Part shown: positions 1 to 10,032 of the stretch, piece after piece
Layout: each line of letters begins with the position of its first letter
How positions within the stretch are numbered: the first letter of the stretch is position 1
Assembly: GCF_001547895.1 (NCBI RefSeq)
Contig: NZ_AP014627.1
Span: forward strand, 4,591,501 to 4,655,500
Source: Pseudomonas sp. Os17
GTDB taxonomy: Bacteria > Pseudomonadota > Gammaproteobacteria > Pseudomonadales > Pseudomonadaceae
Length of the DNA: 64,000 nt
Direction: 5' to 3'
The notes under the pieces: model-generated
The model's input: the letters and a program-made list of their open reading frames with translations, nothing else
Database searches by the model: none
Told to the model about the DNA's origin: nothing
Position numbers and translations under genes: made by a program

Positions 1-4
1 CGAA

Positions 5-760
5 TCAGACCTCGGTGTGCTGCGCCTGGCGCTTCTGCCGAGCCCGACGGGCCAACATGTTCAAGCTTTCAATGGCCGCCGAGAACGCCATGGCCGCATA
101 CACATAGCCCTTGGGCACATGGGCGCCGAAACCTTCGGCGATCAGGGTCATGCCGATCATGATCAGGAAGCCCAGGGCCAGCATGACCACAGTCGGGTTG
201 TCATGGATGAACTTGGCCAGCGGTTCGGCGGCCAGCAACATCACCAGCACCGAGATCACTACGGCAATGATCATGATCGGCAGGTGCTCGGTCATGCCCA
301 CCGCCGTAATGATGCTGTCGATGGAAAACACCAGGTCCAGCATCAGGATCTGCCCGATCGCCGCCGCAAACCCGATGCTCACCTTGGAAGTCGCGGTAGC
401 CGGCTTCTCGGGCTCAGGGTCCATGCTCTGGTGGATCTCGGTGGTGGCTTTCCAGACCAGGAACAGGCCACCGGCAATCAGGATCATGTCCTTCCAGGAG
501 AAACTCTGCCCCAGCACGTCGATCACCGGCTCAGTGAGCTGGACGATGAAAGCGATGGTGCTGAGCAGCGCCAGACGCAGGAACAACGCCATGCTGATCC
601 CGATGCGTCGCGCCTTGGCCCGGTGCTTTTCCGGCAGCTTGTTGGTGAGGATGGAAATAAAGATCAGGTTATCGATGCCAAGCACGATCTCCATCACCAC
701 CAGAGTGGCCAGAGCCACCCAAGCGGTGGGGCTGGCGGCGAGCTGTAAAAGGTAATCCAT
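5..760 (-). CDS. TerC family integral membrane protein
   Basis: A 251-residue polytopic inner-membrane protein with a complete start and stop inside the window. It carries the two acidic intramembrane motifs of TerC/YgdQ-type proteins: EIVLGIDN near residues 24-31 and DLVFSIDSI near 142-150, with Asp in the middle of otherwise hydrophobic helices. A charged cytoplasmic loop (about 110-125) splits the two halves. Family members are linked to tellurite resistance or to metal (manganese) efflux during membrane-protein metalation; the substrate here cannot be read from sequence. It stands alone ahead of a small lipoprotein gene on the same strand, with a 30-base gap. Confidence 0.9.
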   Translation of the reverse strand: MDYLLQLAASPTAWVALATLVVMEIVLGIDNLIFISILTNKLPEKHRAKARRIGISMALFLRLALLSTIAFIVQLTEPVIDVLGQSFSWKDMILIAGGLFLVWKATTEIHQSMDPEPEKPATATSKVSIGFAAAIGQILMLDLVFSIDSIITAVGMTEHLPIMIIAVVISVLVMLLAAEPLAKFIHDNPTVVMLALGFLIMIGMTLIAEGFGAHVPKGYVYAAMAFSAAIESLNMLARRARQKRQAQHTEV

Positions 761-790
761 GGGTCAATCCTGAATCGGTGATATGAAAAG

Positions 791-1039
791 TCAGATTTCC
801 TGGGAAGAATCGGGCTTCTTGGCCGCGTCGTCCTCTGGTTTTTCCTTGCCGGTCACGCTTTGCGTGGCCTCGCTCAGGGCCTGCTCGGCAGCCTTGTGGG
901 TGTCATCGATGGCCTGCTTGGCCGTCTCGGCGGCCTTGTCCAGCACCTGTTGAGCGCTTTTTTCCGCCTGATCACACCCCGCCAGGGTCAGCATAGACAG
1001 GGCCAGCAACGAGGCCGCGCCCAGGGTTTTGAATGACAT
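791..1039 (-). CDS. small Ala/Lys-rich lipoprotein
   Basis: An 82-residue protein with a lipoprotein signal peptide ending in the lipobox LAGC (Cys at residue 22). The mature part is one long hydrophilic helix with repeated Ala, Lys and Glu positions (AEKSAQQVLDKAAETAKQAI, then similar), so a rod-like coiled coil on the inner or outer membrane is likely. The C-terminus is acidic and unstructured. No enzymatic motif is visible and I do not recognise a named family; Lpp-like or stress-inducible lipoproteins are the nearest concept. It is divergent from nhaR. Confidence 0.8.
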   Translation of the reverse strand: MSFKTLGAASLLALSMLTLAGCDQAEKSAQQVLDKAAETAKQAIDDTHKAAEQALSEATQSVTGKEKPEDDAAKKPDSSQEI

Positions 1040-1173
1040 GCCGTATTCCTCGATAGAACGGACAGGGCCAATGCGGGCCCCGTCGATAGCGGGGCATTTT
1101 AAGGAGACGAATACTTCAGGAAAATTCGTATTTTTGGCAGTTATACTTCGGTTTTTACGAACTGGTAAGCGCC

Positions 1174-2079
1174 ATGCTCAACTACCGCCAACTGCATTAC
1201 TTCTGGGTTGTGGCCAAGACCGGCAGCATCGTGCGCGCCTGCGAGCAGCTCAACCTGACCCCACAAACCATCAGCGGGCAGATCAGCCTGCTGGAACAGA
1301 CCTACGGCATCGAACTGTTTCGCCGGGTCGGGCGCCAGCTGGAACTGAGCGAAGCCGGACGCCAGGCGCTGCCCTACGCCGAACAGATGTTCCAGCTCGG
1401 CGGCGAACTGGAAGCCATGCTCCGCGCCCGCCCCGACGAGCAGCAGATCCAGTTCCGGGTCGGCGTGGCGGATGTGGTGCCCAAGTCCATCGTCTATCGC
1501 CTGATCGCCCCGACCATGGAGCTCAGCGAACCGATTCGCCTGACCTGCCGCGAAGACAAACTCGAACGGCTGCTGGCGGATCTGGCCATCCAGCGCCTGG
1601 ATCTGGTGATCTCCGACAGCCCGATGCCCTCGCACCTGGACATCAAGGGCTACAGCCAGAAGCTCGGGGAGTGCGGCATCAGCTTCTTCGCCACCGCCGA
1701 ACTGGCCCAGCAGCACGGCGCCGACTTCCCTCGCGGCCTGCACGGCGCGCCACTACTGATTCCCGGGCAGGAAACCGTGGTGCGCAGCCGCCTGCTGCGC
1801 TGGTTCGCCGAACAGCAACTGCAACCGCGGATCATCGGCGAATTCGACGACAGCGCCCTGATGCAGGCCTTTGGCCAATCCGGCAGCGGGATCTTCATCG
1901 CCCCCAGCGTGATTGCCGAGGAGGTCCGGCACCAGTACGGCGTCCAGCTGATTGGCCAGACCGACGCCGTGACCGAATCGTTCTATGCCATCTCGGTGGA
2001 GCGCAAGGTCAAGCACCCGGGCATCCTGGCCATCACCGAGGGCGCGCGCCGCGAACTGTTCACGCCCCTGGCGCATTGA
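1174..2079 (+). CDS. nhaR: LysR-type transcriptional activator NhaR
   Basis: A 301-residue LysR-family regulator. The N-terminal winged HTH begins MLNYRQLHYFWVVAKTGS, the distinctive opening of NhaR, and is followed by an effector-binding domain. In E. coli NhaR activates the Na+/H+ antiporter gene nhaA in response to Na+; in pseudomonads the gene often stands without nhaA, as here. The ATG at 1174 gives the full HTH. It is transcribed divergently from the small lipoprotein gene (135-base gap) and runs convergently into an MFS exporter, its stop codon lying about 20 bases inside the end of that gene. Confidence 0.88.
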   Translation: MLNYRQLHYFWVVAKTGSIVRACEQLNLTPQTISGQISLLEQTYGIELFRRVGRQLELSEAGRQALPYAEQMFQLGGELEAMLRARPDEQQIQFRVGVADVVPKSIVYRLIAPTMELSEPIRLTCREDKLERLLADLAIQRLDLVISDSPMPSHLDIKGYSQKLGECGISFFATAELAQQHGADFPRGLHGAPLLIPGQETVVRSRLLRWFAEQQLQPRIIGEFDDSALMQAFGQSGSGIFIAPSVIAEEVRHQYGVQLIGQTDAVTESFYAISVERKVKHPGILAITEGARRELFTPLAH

Positions 2080-3235
2080 CAGAGGCGCAGGCCTGCGGCG
2101 TCTTGAGGTTCATCAGCAGCAGGGCCAGGGCAATCGACAGCAGGATGAACGCCGACGCCGCCATCCCCAGGCTGCCCAGGCCCAGGGTGTCGATTACCCG
2201 CCCGCCCACCATCGCCCCCAGGCCGATCCCCAGGTTGGCCCCGGCGATGTTCAGCGACGCGGCGAATGCCGGCGCTTGCGGCGCAGCCTTGATCAGGCGC
2301 ACATGGCTGACCAGGAACAGCGCGGCCTGGGTCACGCCCCAGAGGCCCATCGCCGCCGCCAGCCCCAGGGTCGAATCGATACTCGGCACCAGGGCCAGCA
2401 TGCCGCCCATCATCAAGGCGCAGAACACCATGGAGGCGATCAGCGGATGGCGGTCCACGGCCCGGCCACCCAGGGAGTTGCCGATCAGCCCCACGGCGCC
2501 GAAGCCCATCAGGCACCAGCCCACCAGGGTGCCGTCGAAACCGGCCAGGCGTTCGAGGATGTCCGCCAGGTAGGTGTAGGCGGTGAACATGCCGCTGAAC
2601 ACCAGGATCGACAGCAGCACATGCCCCTGCATCAGCGGGCTGCGCAGGATGCGAAACTGCGCCCGCAGGCTCGCCTGCGGGTTGTGCGGCCTGGTTTTCG
2701 GCAGATAGACCCACAGCAGCAGGGCCTTGGCGAAGGCCACCAGGGCCAGGATGCCGAAGGCGCTGCGCCAGCCGAACGCATCGGCGATCAGGGTGCCCAC
2801 GGGAATCCCGAACACCGTGGCACAGACGATGCCGAAGCCGATCTTGGCAATGGCCCGCCCGGCATGATCCGGGCCGACGATATCCACCGCCGTTTCACTG
2901 GCCAGGGCCCAGAACACCGGCAACCCCAGGGCCGGCACCAGGCGTGCCAGGGCCATCACCCAGATGTTCGGCGCCAGGGCCGCCAGGGTGTTGGCCAGGC
3001 CAAACATCAACAACACGCCGATAAACAGCTGCTTGCGCGGAAAACGCGCGAAATAGGCCGTGAGGAAGGGCCCGAACGCGGCGACGGTAAAGGCGAACAG
3101 GGTCACCAGCAAGCCGGCCTGCGACACGCTGACCTGCAAGTCCCGGGCTATCGACGGCAACAGGCCGACGATGACGAACTCCGTGGTCAACACGGTAAAA
3201 CCCGCGGCGGACAACAGCAGGATGGGCAACAACAT
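2060..3235 (-). CDS. MFS transporter, AraJ/drug-efflux type
   Basis: A 391-residue, 12-helix major facilitator protein. The start at 3235 begins with helix 1 (MLLPILLLSAAGFTVLTTEF) and has GGAG six bases upstream; the longer reading frame upstream is low-complexity and lacks a good ribosome site. The TTEFVIVGLLPSIARDL segment is typical of the AraJ/YdhP/PbuE sugar- and nucleoside-efflux branch of DHA1 transporters. Substrate unknown. Its last codons overlap the end of nhaR on the opposite strand by 20 bases. Confidence 0.85.
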   Translation of the reverse strand: MLLPILLLSAAGFTVLTTEFVIVGLLPSIARDLQVSVSQAGLLVTLFAFTVAAFGPFLTAYFARFPRKQLFIGVLLMFGLANTLAALAPNIWVMALARLVPALGLPVFWALASETAVDIVGPDHAGRAIAKIGFGIVCATVFGIPVGTLIADAFGWRSAFGILALVAFAKALLLWVYLPKTRPHNPQASLRAQFRILRSPLMQGHVLLSILVFSGMFTAYTYLADILERLAGFDGTLVGWCLMGFGAVGLIGNSLGGRAVDRHPLIASMVFCALMMGGMLALVPSIDSTLGLAAAMGLWGVTQAALFLVSHVRLIKAAPQAPAFAASLNIAGANLGIGLGAMVGGRVIDTLGLGSLGMAASAFILLSIALALLLMNLKTPQACASVNAPGA

Positions 3236-3561
3236 CGCAAACTCCAGAAACAACGACAGCAGCGACAGCCCGAAGGGCCCGCTGACTGGATAGAAAAGGG
3301 GGTGACGGATCTTAACAGAGAGGGCACGGGTCTGGGCAACCGCCCCGTCCCCGGCACCGGACATCAGCGGTGGCAGATCGTCACATCGACGCAGGAAGCC
3401 CGAGCGCCTGTGATAAAGTCCGCCCCCTGCCAAAAACAGTGGTTGTCGTACTGGCTTGCCCGTCAGGCCACCCGATCGCCCGTTGCCCTTTGCCACCGCA
3501 TCCCTGGATGCCGGCTCAGCCCCGGCATGCACTGCACATTAAAAAAAACAGAGATACCGCT

Positions 3562-4794
3562 ATGAGCGCTGCACCTCCTTCCTTCCTGCACACCCTCAAA
3601 CGCCTGAGCCTGGTGACCCAGATCGTCATCGGCCTGATTGCCGGGATCGCCCTGGCCCTGCTGGCCCCCGAAGTGGCGAAGTCCACCACCTTCATCGGCA
3701 AGGTCTTCGTCTCGGCGCTCAAGGCCGTGGCGCCGATCCTGGTGTTCGTGCTGGTCATGGCCTCGATCGCCAACCACAAGCACGGCCAGGAAACCCATAT
3801 CCGGCCGATCCTGGTGCTCTACCTGCTGGGCACCTTCGCCGCGGCGGTGGTCGCGGTGATCGCCAGCAGCCTGTTCCCCTCGTCCCTGGTCCTGGCCACC
3901 CACGACGTCGCCGTGACTGCCCCCGGCGGTATCAGCGAAGTGCTGCAAAGCCTGCTGCTGAGCGTGGTGGACAACCCGGTCAGCGCCCTGATGAACGCCA
4001 ACTTCATCGGCATCCTGGCCTGGGCCATCGGCATGGGCGTGGCCATCCGTCATGCCGGCGAGACCACCCGCGCCGTGCTCGATGACCTGTCCAACGGGGT
4101 CACCGTCATCGTGCGCGTGGTGATCCGCTTCGCGCCCCTGGGGATCTTCGGCCTGGTGGCCTCGACCCTGGCCACCTCCGGCTTCGATGCCCTGCTCGGC
4201 TACCTGCACCTGCTGGCGGTACTGATCGGCTGCATGCTGTTCGTGGCGCTGGTGATGAACCCGCTGATCGTGTTCTGGAAAATCCGCCGCAACCCCTTCC
4301 CGCTGGTGCTGACCTGCCTGCGCGAGAGCGGCATCACCGCCTTCTTCACCCGCAGCTCGGCGGCCAACATTCCGGTCAACCTGGAGCTGAGCAAGCGCCT
4401 GGGCCTGCATGAAGACACCTACTCGGTGTCCATCCCCCTGGGCGCCACCATCAACATGGCCGGCGCGGCGATCACCATCACCGTGCTGACCCTGGCCGCC
4501 GTGCACACCCTGGGCATTGCCGTGGACCTGCCGACCGCCGTGCTGCTCAGCGTGGTGGCGGCGATCTGCGCCTGCGGCGCTTCCGGCGTTGCCGGCGGCT
4601 CGCTGCTGCTGATTCCCCTGGCCTGCAGCCTGTTCGGCATCCCCAGCGAAATCGCCATGCAGGTGGTCGCCGTGGGCTTCATCATCGGCGTGCTGCAGGA
4701 CTCGGCGGAAACCGCGCTGAACTCCTCCACCGACGTGCTCTTCACGGCCGCCGCGTGCATGGCCCAGGAAGACAAGGCGCAAGCCGCCGCCTGA
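3562..4794 (+). CDS. sstT: serine/threonine:Na+ symporter SstT
   Basis: A 410-residue member of the dicarboxylate/amino acid:cation symporter (DAACS) family, very close in pattern to SstT, which takes up serine and threonine with Na+. Visible family hallmarks are the serine-rich reentrant loop [13 protein letters not shown] (about 255-268), the [16 protein letters not shown] helix and the C-terminal [12 protein letters not shown] segment. The ATG at 3562 was chosen because the longer upstream frame is not membrane-like. A strong bidirectional terminator follows 14 bases after the stop. Confidence 0.93.
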   Translation: MSAAPPSFLHTLKRLSLVTQIVIGLIAGIALALLAPEVAKSTTFIGKVFVSALKAVAPILVFVLVMASIANHKHGQETHIRPILVLYLLGTFAAAVVAVIASSLFPSSLVLATHDVAVTAPGGISEVLQSLLLSVVDNPVSALMNANFIGILAWAIGMGVAIRHAGETTRAVLDDLSNGVTVIVRVVIRFAPLGIFGLVASTLATSGFDALLGYLHLLAVLIGCMLFVALVMNPLIVFWKIRRNPFPLVLTCLRESGITAFFTRSSAANIPVNLELSKRLGLHEDTYSVSIPLGATINMAGAAITITVLTLAAVHTLGIAVDLPTAVLLSVVAAICACGASGVAGGSLLLIPLACSLFGIPSEIAMQVVAVGFIIGVLQDSAETALNSSTDVLFTAAACMAQEDKAQAAA

Positions 4795-4807
4795 TCCAGC
4801 GCCCACT

Positions 4808-4846
4808 AAAAAGCCCGGCCAGGGTCAACCTGGCCGGGCTTTTTTA
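4808..4846. terminator. bidirectional rho-independent terminator
   Basis: A near-perfect stem with arms AAGCCCGGCCAGG and CCTGGCCGGGCTT, loop GTCAA, an A-run on the left and a T-run on the right. It sits between the convergent sstT and DUF1993 genes and would serve both. Confidence 0.93.
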
Positions 4847-4858
4847 TCACCTGGGGTT

Positions 4859-5368
4859 TTAGAACGCGCCCATGTAGTCGCGCTTGCCCACTTCCACACC
4901 GTTGTGACGCAGGATCGCGTAGGTGGTGGTGACGTGGAAGAAGAACTGCGGCAGGCCGTAGGTCAGCAGGTAGGACTGGCCAGTGAAGCGCTTCTCTTTC
5001 GGGGTGCCCGGACGGGTGACGATCTCGATGCCTTCCTTGCCATCGATCTGCGCCGGCTGGATGCCGTCGATGAAGGCCAGCACCTTGGCGATCAGCGCCT
5101 GCAGGTCGGCGAAGGTGGTTTCGCTGTCGTCGTACTTGGGCAGCTCGACCTCGGCCAGGCGGGCCGACACGCCCTTGGCGAAGTCCACGGCGATCTGCAC
5201 CTGACGCACCAGAGGGAACATGTCCGGGTACAGGCGGGCCTGAAGCAGGGCATTGGGCTCGATGTTCTTCGCCGTGGCGTGAGCTTCGGCCTTGTGCAGG
5301 ACATCGCTCAGGGCATTGAGCATTTGCTTGAAGACGGGAACGGAAGCGGCATACAGGGAAATAGTCAT
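4859..5368 (-). CDS. DUF1993 family protein
   Basis: A 169-residue soluble protein beginning MTISLYAASVPVFKQML, the typical DUF1993 opening, and containing the conserved block FFFHVTTTYAILRHNGVEVGK near the C-terminus. Family members are alpha-helical and related in fold to the DinB/YfiT metal-dependent superfamily. No catalytic role is established. The start at 5368 is chosen over 5419 because homologous sequence begins there. It is a single gene with a terminator on its 3' side. Confidence 0.88.
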   Translation of the reverse strand: MTISLYAASVPVFKQMLNALSDVLHKAEAHATAKNIEPNALLQARLYPDMFPLVRQVQIAVDFAKGVSARLAEVELPKYDDSETTFADLQALIAKVLAFIDGIQPAQIDGKEGIEIVTRPGTPKEKRFTGQSYLLTYGLPQFFFHVTTTYAILRHNGVEVGKRDYMGAF

Positions 5369-5439
5369 GACAGTCTCGACACAGATGGCGGGAATACAAC
5401 GAGCAGCGATTATAGCCACTGCGGCCCGGTGCGGGGCCT

Positions 5440-6480
5440 TTATCCCGGAGGCCCCCGGCGATAGGCGCTGGGGGCGACGCCGAACCAGCGCTTGAAGCTC
5501 TGGGAAAAACTCGACAGATCGCTGAAACCCAGCTCTTCCGCGATCCGGGTCAGGCTCAAGGCGCGATTGCCCAACAGTTCCAGGGCCCGGGCGCCGCGCT
5601 GCTCGGCCAGCAACTGGCGATAGCTGGTGCCCTCTTCCTGCAGGCGTCGTTTCAGGGTGCGCACACTGGTCCGACTCAGACGAGCCATCCCCGGCAGATC
5701 CGCGACCTTGCCGGCAGGCAGGGCCTCGAGGTGCTGGCGGACCAGGGCCGCCATGCCCTGATGAGCCTGTCGGCGCTCAAGCAACTGCCGGCACATCTGC
5801 TCGCACATCGCCACCGTCAGCGGGTTGGCCTGGGGCAAGGCGCGATCCAGGAAGCGCCGGTCGAACGCCAGGCTGTCGAGCGCCGCCCGGTACTCGGGCA
5901 CCCGGCCCAGCACCCGCGGCGCATCGCTGGCAGCGCGATCCGCGGGAGGCGCTGCGCGACGGGTCAGGCGGGCCAGACAAAAATCCTCACCGACAATCTC
6001 CTGCATCAAGACCGCGGCAGCGGCCATGTCCCGTTCCAGCAGAAACGCCGCCACCTGCGGATCGGCCACCGGCGGCGCACCGAACGTCAGCACGCCCAGA
6101 TCCCGCTCCAGTCGGTAGCCGATGGAAGCAAAGGCATAGGTCAGCGGCAGAAAGCGCAGGGCCAGGTCCAGCGCATCCGCCGGCGTCGCGCTGCTGATCA
6201 GGCCGTAGCCGAACAGGCCGTAGGTGGAGAAGTGATAACGCGCCCCCACCTCATAGCCCAGCCCGGGAGGATGGCCCAGGAGCTGCAGCAGATTGCTCGC
6301 CAATCGCAGCTCCTGGGCCGCCAGCAGCACCGTATTGGGGTCCTGCAACACCTCCAGGGACACCGCGCAACCGGCCAGCAGGCGCGTCGGCGACAGGCCC
6401 CTTTCAAGCGCAAAATTCACCAGCAGCAAGGCGCTGGACGGTCCCCGGGTGAATGCTTGAACGTTCATGGCCTGACTCAT
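5440..6480 (-). CDS. AraC family transcriptional regulator (arabinose-binding-like sensor)
   Basis: A protein of about 346 residues. The N-terminal two thirds match the 'arabinose-binding' sensor region found in regulators of alkane and ketone monooxygenases, and the C-terminal 100 residues are a double HTH AraC/XylS domain (LSLTRIAEELGFSDLSSFSQSFKRWFG). The start is either ATG 6480 or 6468; both give the sensor domain. It is divergent from the monooxygenase-hydrolase fusion gene, 163 bases apart, so it is the probable local activator of that gene (inference from position and family). Confidence 0.88.
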   Translation of the reverse strand: MSQAMNVQAFTRGPSSALLLVNFALERGLSPTRLLAGCAVSLEVLQDPNTVLLAAQELRLASNLLQLLGHPPGLGYEVGARYHFSTYGLFGYGLISSATPADALDLALRFLPLTYAFASIGYRLERDLGVLTFGAPPVADPQVAAFLLERDMAAAAVLMQEIVGEDFCLARLTRRAAPPADRAASDAPRVLGRVPEYRAALDSLAFDRRFLDRALPQANPLTVAMCEQMCRQLLERRQAHQGMAALVRQHLEALPAGKVADLPGMARLSRTSVRTLKRRLQEEGTSYRQLLAEQRGARALELLGNRALSLTRIAEELGFSDLSSFSQSFKRWFGVAPSAYRRGPPG

Positions 6481-6643
6481 GGGCGGCGGATTTGGCCCAA
6501 ATACTAAAGCACTTGTCCCGTTGCAGCATGGGGTCCCCGGATGTTTGCCCCCATGCTTCACTCAACGGGGCCGCGCCACCGTCGGCAGAGCCCGGCCCCG
6601 GGTCGATCCATCCTGCGTCCACAACAATAACAACGAGGTCGTC

Positions 6644-9157
6644 ATGCCCGAATCCACCGCCCCTGAAAACCTTCGCTCCAGCCCCTGCGCGCCCCTGGAA
6701 GCCCTGATCATCGGCAGCGGCTTCGGCGGCCTGGGCATGGCCATCGCCCTGCGCAAGGCCGGGGTCAGCCAGTTCATCCTGCTTGAGAAAGGCCAGGACG
6801 TCGGTGGCGTCTGGCGCGACAATACCTACCCTGGCGCTGCCTGCGACGTGCCTTCGCACCTGTATTCATTTTCCTTCGAGCCCAACCCGCGCTGGTCCCG
6901 GGTGTTCGCGCCCCAGGCCGAGATCCACGACTACCTGCAGCATTGCGCCCGCACCTACGACCTGCTGCGACACATTCACTTGGGCAGCGAAGTGCGCCAC
7001 GCCCGATTCGATGAGACCTGCCAGTACTGGCAGGTCGTCTGCAACGATGGCCAGGAGCATTTCACCCGCCTGCTGATCAGCGCCGTCGGCCAGCTCAGCC
7101 GCCCCGCCCTGCCCAAACTGCCGGGCATGGACAACTTTCGCGGCAAGGTCTTCCACTCCGCCCACTGGGACCACGACTACCCCCTGGCCAACAAACGGGT
7201 GGCGGTGATCGGCACCGGCGCCTCGGCCATCCAGTTCGTGCCGCAGATTGCCGATCAGGTGGCAGCACTCAAGGTCTTCCAGCGCTCGCCGGCCTACATC
7301 CTGCCCAAGGCCGACCGGGCCTACAGCGAGCAAGAAAAACAGCGCCTGGCCCGCCAGCCCTGGCGGATGAAACTGCTGCGCGCGGCCCATTACCTGCATT
7401 TCGAATCCCGGGCCCTGGGCTTCACTCGCCTCAAGGGCCTGACCAAATGGGTGGTCGGCCTCCCCTTTCGCCAACTGCTGGAGGCTTCGGTGCCCGACCC
7501 CGAGCTGCGCCGCCAGATGACCCCGGACTACCCCATCGGCTGCAAGCGCATCCTGCTGTCCAATGACTACCTCAAGACCTTTGCCCGCCCCCATGTGGAG
7601 CTGCTGACCCAGGGCATCGCACGCATCACCGAACACGGCATCGAGACCCTCGACGGCCAGCAGCACCCGGTGGACGCGATCATCTACGGCACCGGCTTCG
7701 CCGCCACCGAGTTCCTTGCGCCCATGCGCATCAGCGGCCGCAACGGCCTGGAACTGAACCAGGCCTGGCAAGCAGGCGCCAGCGCCTACCTGGGGCTCAG
7801 CGTCCCCGGGTTCCCCAACTTCTTCATGCTCTACGGGCCAAACACCAACCTGGGTCACAACTCCATCATCCACATGCTGGAAAGCCAGATCAGCCACGTG
7901 CTCAAGGCCCGCCAGGCCCTACAGGCCAGCGGCGCGCAGACCCTGGAAGTGCAGGAGGCCCCGCACCGGCGCCTGCAACAGCGGATCCAGCGGCGCCTGG
8001 CCGATTCGGTCTGGAGCGGATGCACCAGCTGGTACGTCGACGCCCGCGGCCACAACAGCACCAACTGGCCCGGATTCACCTGGACCTACAGGTGGTTGAC
8101 CCGCTATGCCGGGCTTGCCGCCTATCGTTTCGCCAGCCCCCTGGAGCCGCACTCGGCAGCGGCCGACGGCCAGCGCGTGGCGTCACCGCGGGATTGGCTG
8201 GAACGGGGTCACGCGGCCTTGCTGCGGCTGTTGCTGCGGGCCAGCTTCCGCGCCCTGATCGGCCCGCCCCGGGAGCTGGTGCGCCAACGCCAGATCGTCA
8301 ACGCCCTGGCCTGGCTGATGCCCGGTTGCGCCGGGGTCCGGCGCCGGCAGCATTGGCTGGGCAGCCTGCCGGTGCAGAAAGTCGACGCCGGTGCCACGCC
8401 CGACCAGGGCGTGATCCTCTACCTGCACGGCGGCGCCTTCTGCCTGGGCAGCCCGCGCAGCCACTTCAGTGTCACCAGCCGCCTGGCCCGGGACAGCGGC
8501 TGCAGCGTCTGGGTGCCCGACTACCGGCTGGCACCGGAGCACCCCTACCCCGCCGCGCTGGAGGACTGCCTGGCCTGTTACGACGCCATCCGCGCCCAGG
8601 GCTGCCCGGCCGAACGACTGCTGATTGCCGGCGACTCCGCCGGGGGCGCCCTGGTCCTGGCCCTGGCACTGGCCTTGAAGCAGCGCGGCGAGACGATTGC
8701 CGCCGGGCTGATACTGCTGTCGCCGGTCACCGATCCGGATCTGCGTGGCGCCAGCCTGCAATCGCGCCAGGAGGCCGACCCGATGATTCGCCGCGACTGG
8801 CTGGAGCAAGCCCTCAAGGCCTACGCGGCGCCGGCGCCCAGCCATCGCCCCCTGGAGGCGGACCTGCGTGGCCTGCCACCGATGCTGATCCAGGTGGGCG
8901 ACCAGGAGCTGCTGCTGTCGGACTCGGTTCGCCTGGCCGAGCGCGCCCGGCAGGCCGAGGTGAGCTGCCGCCTGGAAATCCATGAGGATCGCTGGCACGT
9001 CTTCCAGTTGCAGGCGTTCTACCTGCGTTCCGCGAGAAACGCCCTGCTCGCCGTCGCCCGCTTCAGCCGCCAGTGCCTGGAAGCATCGGGCGAGCCCGCA
9101 GCCGCCGCGGACTCGACGCCGGCGACACAGCCGGCCACAGATCCGCAAGCGAGCTGA
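6644..9157 (+). CDS. fused Baeyer-Villiger-type flavin monooxygenase / alpha-beta hydrolase
   Basis: An 837-residue two-domain enzyme. Residues 1-530 are a class B flavoprotein monooxygenase: FAD site GSGFGGLG at 24-31, the Baeyer-Villiger/FMO fingerprint FRGKVFHSAHW at 165-175 and the NADPH site GTGASA at 190-195. Residues 560-800 are a hormone-sensitive-lipase-type hydrolase: oxyanion motif HGGAFC at about 595, nucleophile GDSAGG with Ser665, acidic residue in GDQELLLSD and His785. The first domain would turn a ketone into an ester or lactone; the second would cleave it. GAGG lies six bases before ATG 6644. Substrate unknown. The gene ends in a terminator at 9300-9339. Confidence 0.9.
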   Translation: MPESTAPENLRSSPCAPLEALIIGSGFGGLGMAIALRKAGVSQFILLEKGQDVGGVWRDNTYPGAACDVPSHLYSFSFEPNPRWSRVFAPQAEIHDYLQHCARTYDLLRHIHLGSEVRHARFDETCQYWQVVCNDGQEHFTRLLISAVGQLSRPALPKLPGMDNFRGKVFHSAHWDHDYPLANKRVAVIGTGASAIQFVPQIADQVAALKVFQRSPAYILPKADRAYSEQEKQRLARQPWRMKLLRAAHYLHFESRALGFTRLKGLTKWVVGLPFRQLLEASVPDPELRRQMTPDYPIGCKRILLSNDYLKTFARPHVELLTQGIARITEHGIETLDGQQHPVDAIIYGTGFAATEFLAPMRISGRNGLELNQAWQAGASAYLGLSVPGFPNFFMLYGPNTNLGHNSIIHMLESQISHVLKARQALQASGAQTLEVQEAPHRRLQQRIQRRLADSVWSGCTSWYVDARGHNSTNWPGFTWTYRWLTRYAGLAAYRFASPLEPHSAAADGQRVASPRDWLERGHAALLRLLLRASFRALIGPPRELVRQRQIVNALAWLMPGCAGVRRRQHWLGSLPVQKVDAGATPDQGVILYLHGGAFCLGSPRSHFSVTSRLARDSGCSVWVPDYRLAPEHPYPAALEDCLACYDAIRAQGCPAERLLIAGDSAGGALVLALALALKQRGETIAAGLILLSPVTDPDLRGASLQSRQEADPMIRRDWLEQALKAYAAPAPSHRPLEADLRGLPPMLIQVGDQELLLSDSVRLAERARQAEVSCRLEIHEDRWHVFQLQAFYLRSARNALLAVARFSRQCLEASGEPAAAADSTPATQPATDPQAS

Positions 9158-9299
9158 GCGGGCCGCCCTCGCCCGGATCACCAGGGCGGGGACGCTGCGG
9201 CAAGCAGGGTGTTTGTCCGGGTCCGACCAAGTTCTGATGGCAAGATCCGGGTTCTGAAGGTAAAACAGAGCCCCTCCAAGGTGGCCCACCCGGCCACGG

Positions 9300-9339
9300 A
9301 AAAACCGCGGCGCCGATCCGGCGCCCTGTTGCGGTTTTT
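9300..9339 (+). terminator. rho-independent terminator after the monooxygenase-hydrolase gene
   Basis: Outer arms AAAAACCGC and GCGGTTTTT enclose an inner GGCGCC-GATCC-GGCGCC stem, with the T-run on the right. It separates the fusion gene from yceH. Confidence 0.8.
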
Positions 9340-9376
9340 CACGACCCACCCATCAGTGACCAAGGGACCAGCACTT

Positions 9377-10027
9377 ATGAGCAGCGAGCACGACACCCCC
9401 GGCGAAGAACTGCGCTTGAGCAGCAGCGACATCCGCATCCTGGGTTCGTTGATCGAAAAGCAGGCCACCAGCCCGGAAACCTACCCCCTGACCCTCAACG
9501 CCCTGGTACTGGCCTGCAATCAGAAAACCAGCCGCGAACCGGTGATGAACCTGACGCCAGGCCAGGTTGGCCAAAGCCTGCGCGCCCTCGAAGCCCGGGG
9601 CTTCACCCGGCTGGTCATGGGCAGCCGCGCCGATCGCTGGGAACAGCGCCTGGACAAGGCCCTGGAACTGGTGCCGGCGCAGTTGATCCTCTGCGGCCTG
9701 ATGTTTCTGCGCGGTCCGCAAACCGTCAACGAGCTCCTGACCCGCAGCGGACGCATGCATGATTTCGAAGACAGCGAGCAAGTCCTGCACCAGCTCGAAC
9801 GCCTGATCGCCCGGGGCCTGGCCCTGCACATTCCGCGTCAGGCCGGTCAGCGCGAAGACCGCTACACCCACGCCCTGGGCGACCCGGCGGACATCGAGGC
9901 GATTCTCGCCGCCCGGGGCAACCCAGTGGAACGCAGCACGAGCGGCGGCGTTTCAGTGGAACGCATCGAAGAACTGGAAGCGCGGATTGCCGCCCTGGAA
10001 GAGCGCCTGGCCCAGCTCGAGGGCTGA
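9377..10027 (+). CDS. yceH: YceH/DUF480 family protein
   Basis: A 216-residue protein of the UPF0502 (YceH) family, recognised by the block [20 protein letters not shown] near the N-terminus and the tandem winged-helix arrangement. The C-terminus (about 190-216) is a short leucine/glutamate coiled coil. The E. coli homologue has no settled function; a DNA-binding-like fold is known. ATG 9377 is preferred over the extended frame that would read through the terminator upstream. Confidence 0.92.
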   Translation: MSSEHDTPGEELRLSSSDIRILGSLIEKQATSPETYPLTLNALVLACNQKTSREPVMNLTPGQVGQSLRALEARGFTRLVMGSRADRWEQRLDKALELVPAQLILCGLMFLRGPQTVNELLTRSGRMHDFEDSEQVLHQLERLIARGLALHIPRQAGQREDRYTHALGDPADIEAILAARGNPVERSTSGGVSVERIEELEARIAALEERLAQLEG

Positions 10028-10032
10028 TCCTG

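Noticed and set aside
2060..3532. Extended 490-residue version of the MFS exporter
   Set aside because: The extra 99 residues are low-complexity and not membrane-like, and GGAG precedes the internal ATG at 3235.
3463..4806. 447-codon frame antisense to sstT
   Set aside because: Gln/His/Gly-rich composition typical of a shadow of a GC-rich membrane-protein gene.
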